A stretch of DNA of 64,000 bases from Phaffia rhodozyma (taxonomy: Eukaryota > Basidiomycota > Tremellomycetes > Cystofilobasidiales > Mrakiaceae): contig JACGZH010000004.1 in NCBI GenBank assembly GCA_014706385.1, forward strand, positions 1,302,001-1,366,000, given 5' to 3'. The stretch's first letter is position 1, and each line of letters opens with the position of its first letter. The position numbers and the translations under genes were made by a program. The notes under the pieces are model-generated. The model made no database searches. It was not told the DNA's origin and saw nothing but the letters and a program-made list of their open reading frames with translations. Below, in pieces: positions 49,553-61,661 of the stretch.

Positions 49553-50372
49553 GTTCTGTTAAAACAATGCTAAGCACGAGGAAGATAATATAGAATTCGA
49601 GCGGATAGGTGGGATGGGTGCTCTGAAGTGAAGGTATAAGCTAGACGAGTTGGATCAGTTGAAGCAAGGCAAGTAGAAGATAAATTCAACGCGCGACACC
49701 TTCACGCGACGCGTCAGGGCACGTCTTAGGGTTGGACGACACGTGCCGATTGAGTCAGCAACGAAGACACTCTGTCTATCGTCTTGGGGTAGACTATTGA
49801 TTCAAAACACAGGCTGGTATGTATGCATATATAGATAAGGGAAAGGCTATGGGATATGTTTGTGTTTGCAAAGGACCCAGACTTTCTGCACTGGACTTTG
49901 AGCTCAACAGAGCCTTGCCAGTAGAAAGGATTCGACCGGATGGATTTTGTTTCTACTTCTTGTGCTACACGAATTGGAGATCGAAGTGAGAGCAGACTAT
50001 ATGGATATGTCCTTGTACGTTTTTGTGAGTCAGAGTATGCTCTAACAGGGTGAACTGCTATCCGTAGGGTAAGTGGTCTCTATTCAGAGCGATCTACATG
50101 CACTTGTCGGTCTACACCTGTGGATCTCGAGTGCAACGAACTAGTCCAAATCCAATAGGACACACTGTAGCCTGACGTGATGGAACACTAGGAAGGGTTC
50201 AATAGAGAGTTTAAACTGAATGTGTCGGTCCCTTTCCGAGATGGACCGTGCATGCATGTATGCGCTCTAGTCTCTCGGCCGCCCATCTCGTTAGTTTCTC
50301 TGTTCACTTCCATCTTCCATCTTCTTCTTTCGACAACCCACATCAGCCCCATCTCTCGATTTTATCCTACTT
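49553..50372. promoter_or_regulatory. Divergent promoter, Csm1 and glycogen phosphorylase
   Basis: About 820 bases between divergent start codons. It contains GACGCGTC at 49708-49715. The part next to the phosphorylase start (50280-50370) is C/T-rich, a usual fungal leader composition. I see no coding exon or RNA gene. Confidence 0.4.
49709..49714. promoter_or_regulatory. MCB-type site ACGCGT
   Basis: The palindromic hexamer ACGCGT, within the larger palindrome GACGCGTC, is the MluI cell-cycle box bound by MBF (Mbp1/Swi6) in yeasts to drive G1/S transcription. It sits 157 bases upstream of the Csm1/Pcs1 start, a plausible distance for control of a chromosome-segregation gene. A single hexamer can occur by chance. 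Confidence 0.35.
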
Positions 50373-53300
50373 ATGACAACCGGAACTAGTGAACTACTTC
50401 CTCCTGGTATTCCCAGGCGAACCTCTCTCGTTGGTGGAACAGTCAACACCAAGGACATTGGAACACCGGCCGCTCGACCCAAGCGAAACCACAAACGTTC
50501 ACTCACTGGTTGGTTTCTTCTTACTCCTTCCCTTTTTGCAATCTCCATCTATCCGAGGGCTTTCCTTCTACCTCTAGCCATCTCTCTCCCCTGTCCTTCA
50601 TCTCTCTTGTTAATCACTTTGTGGCATCTCTTCGTAATCATACGTTGCTCTGTATTCCTACTCTTCAGGAAACTATGTTGTAAGTTCCGCCGTCGCTTTG
50701 TTCCCATCTCATCTCTAAAGTACCAAAATCGTTCCTGTCCGGATCATACGTCTGATTTAAGCATGCTTCTGCTTGTTCTCCTTCTCTCTCTCTCTATTTA
50801 GCGTCCCGGTGAGAAAGTTGACGCCAGTTGGCCACTCGGTGATGAAAAGGCCTGGAAAGAAGCTCTTGAAGCCGATGGCGATCTTTGTGAGTTCTTGAAT
50901 CGCAAGTTTGTGAGAAGTCCGCGCTAACCTTTCGGTTAAATACAGCCATCAAGGGTCTTCAGAAATCGGCAAGTTCTCTTCGCTCTGGTCTTAGCTAAAT
51001 CCGCGCACAATGACTGATCGCCTCAACTTATATACGCTTATACAGATCGTCCACAACCTCACCACCGGACTCGCCCGTCAGGCTTTCAATTTGCCCGGTG
51101 ACAATGTAGCCGCCTACCAGGCTACCGCGCTCAGCGTGAGAGATCAGCTTATTCGACAGTGGAACGAGACCACCGCATACCATACCAGGAAATCTCCCAA
51201 ACGTTTGTCCTCTTCATGGTTGTTGTGTACTGGTGTCCTTCTTGGTCTCTGACGCATCAACCCGCGTCTTTAGGAATCTACTATCTATCTCTTGAGTTTC
51301 TTATGGGTCGATCTCTTGACAACACGCTTCTGAATCTCAAGCTCAAGCCAGAATACACCGAGGCCGTCAAGAACCTTGGTTTCAGCATGGAAGATCTCTT
51401 GAGGTGGGCCTCCCATTTGTGCTCGGGGATCTCACTGGCTATGATCGGATCATTCATTATCTACGTCTCTTATCTCTTCATCTAACCGCCGGACAGCTCC
51501 GAGCGAGACGCCGGACTCGGAAATGGTGGCCTGGGCCGACTCGCCGCTTGCTAGTACGTATTGTTGACAATCTCTCTAGATGAACGTTTCTCGTGTTGAT
51601 TAGTATCCGACAAACAGCGTCGATGCTATGGCTACCTTGAACCTTCCTGGTTGGGGTTACGGTCTTCGATGTCAGTATCACTTCGTTTTCTTCGTGGTCA
51701 GTCTATCATCAAAACACAAACTAATCAATCTTCGTGTTTGATCCGATAAAATCACCCATCAAACAGACCAGTACGGTATCTTCAAGCAGCTCTTGGATGA
51801 GGTATGCCTATGAGTCTGTATCTTGATCGTGAACCTTCTTTCTGCTAATTATGATTCTATGCTCTTGATCACAATCTGGTTCATCATAGAATGGCGGTGC
51901 GTAGATCTTCTTTGGCTCTCGATCGGAATTAAACAAATCTGAAGTACTGTTTCCTTTTCCTATCTACCAGGTCAACTCGAGGCACCCGACCCATGGCTCA
52001 ACAACGAGAACCCTTGGGAGATTGTCCGACTGGATGTCACCGTTCCTGTCCGATTCTATGGTCGAGCCGAGCGGGTTGGCGGAGCGAAAGGTAAAGGTCA
52101 GGTCATTGGTGGCCAGGAAGTCCTTGCGATCGCGTATGATACTCCTGTCCCCGGATTCAACACCAAGAATACTAGCAACATTCGATTCTGGAGTGTGAGT
52201 AATTGTACAAGCTTAGAGCTGATTAACGACTGTCAAACTGATATGAATGCAACTTGTTAATTCTCCTTGATCAGGCCAAACCTATCTCTGGGTTTGATCT
52301 ACAGTCCTTCAATGCTGGTAACTACGAGGCTTCCGTCAAGGCTAGTCAGGAAGCCGAGTCGATCACTCGTGTACTCTATCCTAACGATAACAGCGTGCGT
52401 TATAGTTTTGTTTTATGAGATTAAGATAATCATAATTTAATGTATTGTTCATTTGACTATATAGGAAGCCGGAAAGGAGCTTCGACTGAAGCAGCAGTAC
52501 TTCTGTATGTGTCGTTGTTCTTTGCAGACGCGCCTTCGGTTACTAACAGTCGGGATTTCTCTCTATGGACTCGAATAGGGACCTCGGCATCTTTGTTCGA
52601 CATCCTTCGGCGATTTAGGAAGTTAGATAAACCGTTTACCGAGCTGCCCGACTATGTTGCCATCCAGCTCAACGATACCCATCCGACATTGGCCATTCCC
52701 GAGTTGATGCGCGTCTTGATCGACGAGGAAGACGTCGAATTTGATCAGGCCTGGGCTATCACCACCAAGGTATGTCTCGAAAGCTTCAACCGCAAGATCC
52801 ATGGAATGTCGATGTGTTGACCTTTCTGGCTTTCTCTTCTCCTTCATTTTTGTCATTGTTCTTATATATTTTCCTAAATAAAGGTCTTTGCGTACACGAA
52901 CCATACGGTGCTTCCCGAGGCATTAGAGAAGTGGAGTGTTCCCTTGATGCAACACCTTCTGCCAAGAATTATGCAGGTATATCCCGTCCTCTTATTTGCT
53001 CGTTCCATCGAAGAGTCCCTCTCTTACAATGATATCTCATCTTACAGATTATCTTTGACATCAACTTGTGAGTTTGGGCCAAAAGTACCAATTCGAATTC
53101 TTCTGACTCTGGAAAATCGTCGTTCTCCTTTTCCTCAGTGATTTCTTACAAGCTGTGGAGAAGCTCTTCCCTGGAGACGTTGCCCGGTAAGTATTGCGCT
53201 CTCGATTAAACAATCCATGAACAAAATGTTTCTCATCTCGGTCCACTCAATGTTGAACATTTTTACAGATTGGGTCGAATGAGTTTGATCCAAGAAGGAT

Positions 53301-56091
53301 ACCCTCAGTACGTCAGGATGGCCAATTTGGCCGTCATCGGCTCTCACAGAGTCAACGGAGTGGCGGAGCTTCATTCAGAACTCGTTCAGACCCAATTGTT
53401 CCCGTCAGTTCTTGCTCGATTCTGTTTCTGACGCTAAGCCATTTAGTGTCATGCTAAAACAAGACTGGGTTATATGATCGTATCGACAGTGACTTTGTCG
53501 AGATGTTTGGCAAGTACGTGATAGACTGTCTTCCTCCTTGATCGAACAAATTGTTCATAGCTCATTTTTTCTTTCTCTGAACAGGGATCACTTCACGAAC
53601 GTCACCAACGGAGTATCTCCTCGTCGGTTCATCGATCAGAGTAACCCTGACCTGTCTCAACTCTTGACCAAATCCTTGGGTACTGAGGAGTGGAAGAGCA
53701 ACATGTATTTGCTCAAGTACGTGCTTCAACGCTTTCTGTCCGTTGTGTGGATAGGGGCCCTTAATTTTGAACTCACAATGTGATTCTGTTAACAGAAAAC
53801 TCGACGACTTTATAGATGACGAAAGTGAGTGATTTCAGAGCTCTGACTTCTCGACACTTACAAAGAAATATGCTTGACGAATGTCTTTGTTTCGAACTGG
53901 AAAGGTTTCCGAGCTCAGTGGTTGCAGGTTAAGAAGAAGAATAAACAACGACTCGCTCATCTGATCGATGAAGAACTCGGTATTAAGGTTTCTACAGAGG
54001 CACTCTTTGACGTTCAGATTAAGTAGGTTTAGCTCCTTCACCCTTTGATTTCTCCTCAACATTTATTCAAAGAATACATATCTGACATTGGTTAATTTTC
54101 ATTGGCAAAAAGGCGTATCCATGAGTATGTGTCGCGCCTTCCTTACAGATTTGGTACACACGTTGAGATATCTTTATATCGTATTACAGGTACAAACGTC
54201 AGTCGATGAACATCCTCGGAGTCATTCATCGATACCTCCGAATCAAGAATATGTCACCAGAAGAGAGAAAAAGCGTCGCTCCTCATGTGACGATCTTTGC
54301 TGGAAGTGAGTTTGATGATCTTCAACTGGTACCATATGTGCTATTACTGCCGTTCTGACGCGAGGTTTCATATCTCTCTTTTGCAGAGGCCGCGCCCGGG
54401 TATGTATACATTCAAAGATGACTCGTCAAGACAGAAGGTTGATTTTTCTTGCGACTCAACGTGTCCTACACAGATATCATCTCGCCAAGCAGATTATCCG
54501 ACTCATTGTAGTCGTGTCTAAGATTATCAACAACGATACAGATATCGGAGATCTTCTCAAGGTACGTTCCCTTATGTTTGTAATTGTCACCCTTGTGAAA
54601 TTATCCACTAACAGTTGAGCGCCGTTCCGATTTCGCCGAACGATGGCAGCTTGTGTTCTTGCCCGATTATTCGGTATCGCTCGCAGAGATTCTTTGCCCC
54701 GCTGCGGATATCTCACAGCAGATCTCCACTGCCGGAACCGAAGCGTCCGGTACGTTTCTTCGACTTAGTGCTCGTCTTGATCCTTGCGTTTGAATGTCCG
54801 GTTGATAAACATATGCTTTCTCCTTATTATAGGAACATCCTGCATGAAGTTTGCGATGAACGGAGCTCTCATGCTCGGGACTGTCGATGGAGCTAACATC
54901 GAGGTTAGTCATTGGATTATCTGTCTGTTAGATATATCACCTTTCGCATTGGGGTTGGTCTCAAAACTTCTACAAACCTGGTGCCGTATAGATCGCCGAG
55001 GAGGCTGGAGAGGACAACGTGTTCTTCTTTGGTTATCTCACTCCTGAAGGTAGGTATTTTGACCTTTCCAAGCAAGCTGAGAGAACCACATTGATCTGAG
55101 TGCGCTTCATTGACAACTCAAATATAGTTGCGGAGAGGAAGTACCAAAACCAATATCATCCAGTGTCGATCGAGGAGAAGTCGCCTGCGCTGGCTGCTGT
55201 CTTCCAGTGGATCCGCCAGGCGTTTGGGGACCAGTTCAACTCGATCATCGAGTCGATTACTGTTCATGGCGATGTAAGTGTTGATTGACCCTGTTGTGCA
55301 TAATAAGAGTTTGTTTTGCTGACTGATGGTTGTGTGTCTCATTGATGTGACTTTACAGACATATGTAAATTCGTTTTACGTTGATTGACATGAAGATTCA
55401 AGACACATACTGACATAGATCATTTGCCTTTCGTTGTCTGACTTAGCTCGTGGCGGATGATTTCGATTCGTAAGATACCGATTACTTCATCATTCACTCT
55501 TCGTTTCGTTCATCTCATCTTCCTTCTCTGAATGACTGACCTGTACTGTGGTTTGTCTATGTATTCTGCAGGTACATCGCCGCGCAAAAGGTACATTCTA
55601 GTCAACCAACACTATTCTACAAGTCTGTTGAGAGGTTCTGATCCTCTGACCTTTTTCCTAAATGCTTTCTTCGGCCTGAATAGCTTGTCGACGATACGTT
55701 CAAAGACCAGGAACAGTGGGTCAAGAGGTCGATCACGACTGTTTCGAGAATGGGCAAATTCAACTCTGACAGTCAGTTTATTTCGCTTCCTCTAATTGAT
55801 GAGCAGGATGTGTGCTGATACGTTGATACATGTTCTTTTCCCCTCCTTTGAAAATATTTTCTGTAGGGTTCGTTGGATGTGTAGTTTTGTTGAAACCTTT
55901 TACCATATGATTAACTGACGCATACTTATTTGAGTTCATTTAGGAGTGTCTTGGAGTACGCCGAAGCGATCTGGAACGTAAGCCCATGGTTCCTTTTCAG
56001 TTTCATGCTGCTTGAATCTTGGCTGACCACAGATTTCTCTCTCATCTTATGAATCGTGCATGTTTAGGTCGAGCCTTTGAAACTCAAGTAG
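50373..56091 (+). CDS. GPH1: Glycogen phosphorylase
   Basis: Releases glucose-1-phosphate from glycogen in the cytosol, using pyridoxal phosphate. The ATG at 50373 begins [21 protein letters not shown]. Residues KRSLTG end exon 1 at the place where yeast Gph1 has its regulatory phospho-threonine (RRLTG). An 11-base exon (50669-50679) then joins to [18 protein letters not shown]. Family blocks follow: [74 protein letters not shown] region, [57 protein letters not shown] and [18 protein letters not shown]. The PLP-lysine segment is [24 protein letters not shown] (Lys near 54850); Cys stands where most have Asn. It ends VEPLKLK at 56091. More than fifteen short introns. The gene appears intact. 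Confidence 0.95.
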
Positions 56092-56480
56092 ATTGACTCC
56101 TCTGGTACCTCTTCATCATAGAGGGTTTATATTTCAATTTCGAGCAGGACTGTTTTTTTGTTTTCTTATTCCCGCTGTTTCATGTTTGTCTGTGCCACAC
56201 TTTTTTTCCTATTTTTCTTCTCCTTTAGTTGTTCATTATCTGTCTTTTTGTATGTGATGGAATTTCTCCTCTTATATTGTTCTCGCGCTAAGGCCATTGG
56301 AGATGAGAAAGAGCAACAATGCAAAAGTCATATGTTGCGAAACGAGAAGAATTGAGGAGATGAATGGTCATAAATGGTGAAAGAGAGCATGAATAGACAA
56401 AGATAGAGTGGAGGTGTATCAGTAGAGGTATATCTTCAGGACGACAGTGGGATGATCCGGCAGAGCTTAGTCCTGGTTGT
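56092..56480. other. Convergent intergenic region
   Basis: About 390 bases between the convergent stops of glycogen phosphorylase and eIF5. It holds T-rich sequence (about 56150-56280) suited to 3' ends. No gene is seen. Confidence 0.35.
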
Positions 56481-58540
56481 TCACTCGGATTCTTCGTCGG
56501 ATTCATCAGCTTCATCGAGCCACTGTGTTCAACAAAACCGGCAACGACAGCAGCCAAGAAAGGAAGGATAGACATCAGTCTCTCATCCATTCGGATTTCC
56601 AGACAATCAAATGGGTAGGAGGGAAGGAAAGTGAAATCGACTCACCGTCAAGAATGGTCCAGCCGCCTTTCGGACCCTCTTCGAAGTCTCCTTGTCGGTA
56701 TACTTCTTGCTGACATGCGTTCCCCAGTTCTTTGCAATATCCTCATCTAGAATATCAGCCTGGTAGTAAAGCATCAAGACCTTTGGAACGGATGGAATAA
56801 GCGATGGGTGATGGGTTCCGGCGAGTCTCTCAAGGCCTCCCAAGAGGGCTTTCTGGTGCTTTTCCGAGGAGACCATCTAAGGTTATGTAGGGCGTCGATT
56901 TGTGTCAGTTCTGAAGGTAAAACAGAAGCGGGAGGGGAGTACAAAGCGAGAGACGTACAGTTTGAAGGAGTTTGATGAACCGAGGAACTTCCTTGAGCAC
57001 ATCATCTCCGAAGGCCCACTCAGATACAACCAAAACAGCCTTGTACTTTTTCTCGATCCCCAACTCTTTCGCCTTCTTGGCCACCGCCTTCGGGTCCAAC
57101 TCTCCTTCCTTCTTGGATTCCAAAATCCAAAGCTTCAGCTGAAAGTACGGGCTGTCCTCGTCCTCTTCGTCGTCGTCATCTCCTCCACCAGAAGGACCAT
57201 CAACTTGGCCACCGAGGATGGACATTCCCTTGAGCTGTTTTGCCAATTCTTTCTCTCGAGCGGCAACGGCCTCAGGAGACATATCCTCTGCCCAATCATC
57301 ATCGTCTTCGTTCACTCGATCATATCCCGGGATGTCACTCTCGTCAACTTCCACATTTGCCTGACCATCAGCACCGTCTTCCGCGTCTCCCTCCGCCGCA
57401 GCAACGGTCTCTCCCTCAGGAGTTACAGAGACAGCCTTGCCCTGAATCGCTTCAGCGTTGGCAGCCGTAGAGTTCTCGGCTCCAGACTTGAGTCCCTTAA
57501 TCTTCTTCTCGACAGGCGGTGGGTTCTTGACGATGAAAGAGGTCAGCTTGTGTCGGAGATCGACGGGAGTTCGCGCTCCGCAAGCCTTGCAGTCTCTGAT
57601 GACGTCCTCAGATTTCGTGATCGTGTAGACCGTCTCTGGGTTTTTGCAACTTCCACAGAGAATGAACTATGGTATGGAAATGACAAAGAGAGACAGAGAA
57701 GAAGAGAGAGGGTGTGTGTGTATGCGTGAGAAAGGAATGGTCTTTACTCTTTTGCAAACACATCGGAAAGAAAACCAATCGTTCTGATAAGGCCGTGACA
57801 AACGGTTACGGACCTTTTCAATGAAGACATCGAGTATATCTCGGAGTCGTCCCACGTCGTGAGCTCCGTTTACAATGTATCGATCGTTCTTGTCGTCGAC
57901 TTTGCATTGAGCACCGAGTTCAATTCCAAAGAACTTGGTGGGGTCTGATGTGTGGGTAGAAAGGCGCAAGATGGAGAGAGGGTACTCATCAAAATCGTGA
58001 GTTCTCTCTGAGACAGAAGAGACTACCAAAAGGGGTACTCACAAGAAGGAGGTCGAGCCAATGCTCGAGCGACATCGGACATGTTGGGAATCACTGTCTT
58101 GATTCCATTTCCTCTGCCTTCGATCTTGGTCTGCAAGACCGGCATTCTGAATATGATTAAGGTACAAAGAACGCAAAAGCTGGTCAGCTAAGTGGACCAG
58201 AGAGAATGGATATGGAAAAAGAGTAAAGAACTTGCTTGTATCGCTGTACATCAGAAAGTGAACATCGATTAAATGATAATAATCATGATGACCAAAGTCA
58301 GCGATCTGACAAGTGCACAACCAACACAAGAAAACGTCGACGATTCCTTTGCCACGATCGAAGGAAAGTCTGGCGAAAGGAGGAAAAAAAACCGGCGATG
58401 GAAAAACTTACATAGAACTTGTCCTGAGGAAGAGAAAATGAGCCAGACCCAGAACAATATCAGTTCCGGCCACACACAGAGTCCCACCGAATAAAGCCTA
58501 TACTCACATCGACGTCTCTTCGAATGTTTACGGAAGCCAT
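56481..58540 (-). CDS. TIF5: Translation initiation factor eIF5
   Basis: The GTPase-activating protein for eIF2 during start-codon selection. The first exons are tiny: 58508-58540 (11 codons), 58412-58423 (12 bases) and 58236-58243 (8 bases), then from 58146. Joined they read [18 protein letters not shown] and [19 protein letters not shown], matching the eIF5 N-terminus with its catalytic arginine finger near residue 15. The intron after the 8-base exon (58147-58235) has a GC donor. A zinc ribbon follows ([16 protein letters not shown] ... VIRDCKACG, four Cys). A linker of about 90 residues leads to the C-terminal W2/HEAT domain ([20 protein letters not shown] ... [19 protein letters not shown]), ending [13 protein letters not shown], the aromatic/acidic box that binds eIF2-beta and eIF3. 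Stop at 56481-56483. Confidence 0.95.
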
Positions 58541-59025
58541 GTTGGGTAGGTAGAATAAAAGATGAAGACTGGGTCTTAGCGAAAGAGAATGTCGGGAGGG
58601 ACTTTGTTGGAATGGGTCAAGTGGTGAGGATTATAAATCGACGAAATCTTGAGGATCTTTTTGAAACGGTGTTCTCAGGACGAGGTGGTAGCGAGGAGGT
58701 TGTGTGTGTTTCTGTAACGAGAGCAGAATCAAGTAAAGATGCGGTCGTTGAAGAGGAGGATGCTCTGGGTGCAAGGGTGAAGATTGCTGGTCTGATGAAG
58801 GTGATGGGAAGGAGAGACTGGAAAAAATAAATATAAGTGAATGCTATATTTGAATACTTAGCTAAAGTCAATTAAGTACCGGCTCTAGCCGACGCCGACT
58901 CCCGTCTTGTCTGTTTCCCCACTGACCTTCTCGACGACCAGACCGATCATCTAGCCTGGGAGCTTGCTTGCTTTGTTTGCTCTGCTGGCCAATCTAAACT
59001 CAATCAGGATACAGGGAATACAGGG
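58541..59025. promoter_or_regulatory. Divergent promoter, eIF5 and F-box gene
   Basis: About 485 bases between divergent start codons. Frames at 58612-58830 (+) and 58617-58871 (-) overlap each other and have no domain. No RNA gene is seen. Confidence 0.3.
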
Positions 59026-61521
59026 ATGAATACTAGGAGAGCCTCTTTTGATACCATCCCGGTAGATGTACTGGGTCAGTCCCACAGGGTGTTTTACACT
59101 GCGGTTCATCCGCTGACTTCAAGTCTGCATGCATTCCTTTATAGAGACGATCGCGTTCTTCACAGCCACTTCTGATCCTGTAGGCCCACCATCAGATATT
59201 CCATCGCTCTGTAAGTTCCTACTTGAGATCACTGTCGAAACAAGGCGTTACCCGGTTTGATCGCTTCAAGAATGCTTCTAGGTCGCACATGCAAATCTTT
59301 CGCCCGGCATCTCTCCCTGCGATCATTGCCCCATCTGTATGCTCGGATATTTAGATCCCACTTCGATACCGCTGCTCTCAATCGTCGATTTCCTTCCTCT
59401 AACAGGACCGCGCTCGTTCTTTCTAATGAGCTCGTCCGTCGCTGGAAGACACTCAAAAGGGTCCGGGCCGGTAAATTCGGCGACTGGGCCAAGCTCGAAG
59501 ATTGCCTTCCTGGGGAGGACGAAGGGTATCACGATCTTTGGACAATCTGGATAATGTGCATGGAGAACGGTAAGTCTTAACCAATGGTTCTTCAAGTCGC
59601 AACTCGATTGCTCATTCTATCTTCACAATTTCCATCACATCATTCCACAGACGGCAGAAATCTTGAACAACTCACCAAATACGCAAATATCTCCACCTAT
59701 CTCTTATTGTTCCGTCAGCGTTATCTGGTCCCCACCACACCATCCTCTGCTATGTTCTCCTCTCGGCTAATCGCTTCATCCAAACGAAGAAATCTTCCAA
59801 CAGACTCACCCACAGTTGCGCTCGCGCTTTGGATCCATCACTACATATTCGATGCCTCAATCGGTAAAGATAGCCAAGATGAGACTAAGCCGGATGTTTT
59901 ATACATGCTCCGACTTTTCGCATTTGCTGCTCAGCTGGTCCGTGCTAAATATAATTTGTACTCTTCTATTTCACTTCGAAGTTGATTCCTTATTGGGAGC
60001 TAATTTGATAACAACCCTCACAACAGTTCGACGGTTATCTATCCCCTTGGACACACCTTAAGCTTCCTATCACACCCGACGCACTTCCCGATGAACCAAG
60101 CCCTATCTCTCCATACTTAGCCAATCTGACACCACGCTCGCTGACAACCACTATCCAATATCCGGGGAATCTCAATCTTGAGATCAGCCCGCCTGTGGCA
60201 GCCCACGCGGGCCTCTTGTCGTTTTTCGGTCGTGTTCAGGAAGAAGGTGGTGGGGCGGACAGTGTTCAAGTGCCTGGAGATCAAGGTCCGGTCTTGGGCG
60301 ACAGCCATGATGAAGAGCTGTTCAGGAGCGTAGAAGATGGTTTATCCGAAAACACCAAGAAAATCGATAGCAAGTCGTTTGATCGAGACTGGGAGCGATT
60401 AATTCATTGCCGTGAACCTATTGTTCCTCGGCGTCAACCCGAACTTCTGACGGCCACTAGGACCGGTCCCGAAATCGAATCGGAGGCCTCGCCCTCGTCA
60501 TCCACACGGTCTTCACCGAAACCGACTTTAACGTCGAGCTCATCTGGCCTAGGCGCCTGGCGCTGCAGGCATACCATCCAAGGCGTTTGGAGCGGTAGTT
60601 TTGTCTTTCTTGATTTCGATGCATACAGAGATATGCTCGATGGATCTTCCCGAGCAATCTACGAAGGTCCCTTCGGCCTTCAACCTCAAGTCTTTAGACT
60701 GTCCGAGATCCTCGTCAAGCGATCTCCACAATCTCAGAAGATAGTCGACCAGGGACTGAGACCGCCAATTGTGAGGCCGGCCATCAACGCTGGGTTCCCA
60801 TTAACATGGTCTTGGGCAGGAAACGTCGCTACCTCTGGTGCGCTCGATCGGCTTGACTTCGGAGGCAGGGGAAGCGGGTCGGGGGGAAGGGGTGGAATCG
60901 ATGCGGCAATGCTGATGGGCGAACAAGGGTGGGAACATGTGGACCAACAGGAGGAGGAAGAGATGAGAGAGCGTGGTGCAGATGTCGATGGATTGGAGTT
61001 GATCCTGATTGGAACAGTCAGTCACCATCTTTTATCCTCTCTTCATCCATCCTTAGCATCGAACTATCAGGTTCAAACTGACAGACATCGCTTATGAGCG
61101 TGATCTCATAGGGCCATTCTGCTTGGGGAACATTCAACATATCAGGCAGAGTCCGACTGTGGGATGGGCTGATCTACTTGATGAAAGACTACACTGTATG
61201 TCACCTGCCTTTGCCTTTTTCCCCAACTTATCTTGTGTTCGCTACTATGTGAATCTTACGTCTGCCTACGAATTCAACGTACAAAGCCGGATAGCAGGGG
61301 AAAGTGGCTGTACAGAGGGTATGTGGTAGCAGGCGGCGCAATGGTCGGTCGATGGCGCGATACATTCACACCAGTCAGTGATGCTTTCTTGCTCTTCTCT
61401 CGCCTTGGACGTTGTTCGCTGATGAAATATCAATCTTCGTTCCGTCATCGTCTTCAAACTGGTTGAACAGGAGGCATATTCGGGCTATGAAGGATGTTTT
61501 CAGATGACCAAACGTGGTTGA
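59026..61521 (+). CDS. F-box protein, basidiomycete type
   Basis: Probably the substrate receptor of an SCF ubiquitin ligase; substrate unknown. The ATG at 59026 gives MNTRRASFDTIPVDVL; splicing at a GTCAGT donor joins ETIAFFTATSDPVGPPSDIPSL, and a further intron removes a stretch so that CRTCKSFARHLS follows. Together these form an F-box (IPxDVLExIA ... L-C-x-T-C-K-x-F). The middle is helical (KRVRAGKFGDWAKL, NGRNLEQLTKYANISTYLLLF, MLRLFAFAAQLV). The C-terminal part has WRCRHTIQGVWSGSFVFLDFDAY, then HSAWGTFNISGRVRLWDGLIYLMKDY, KWLYRGYVVAGGAMVGRWRD and EAYSGYEGCFQMTKRG, a beta-rich domain common to many basidiomycete F-box proteins. Stop at 61519-61521, convergent with the mtIF3 gene. About seven exons. 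The family is confident; the ligase role is inference. Confidence 0.82.
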
Positions 61522-61661
61522 GGTCTGATATGTACAGGTATAATTATGATGAATAAACCCGAAACGGCATTCTTGCAACACGGCACTCGATTTCGATTGA
61601 CAACAATAGGAGAAAGGCATTAAGGGATTAAAAAGGGAAGGTGAAAGTCATATATTTACAA

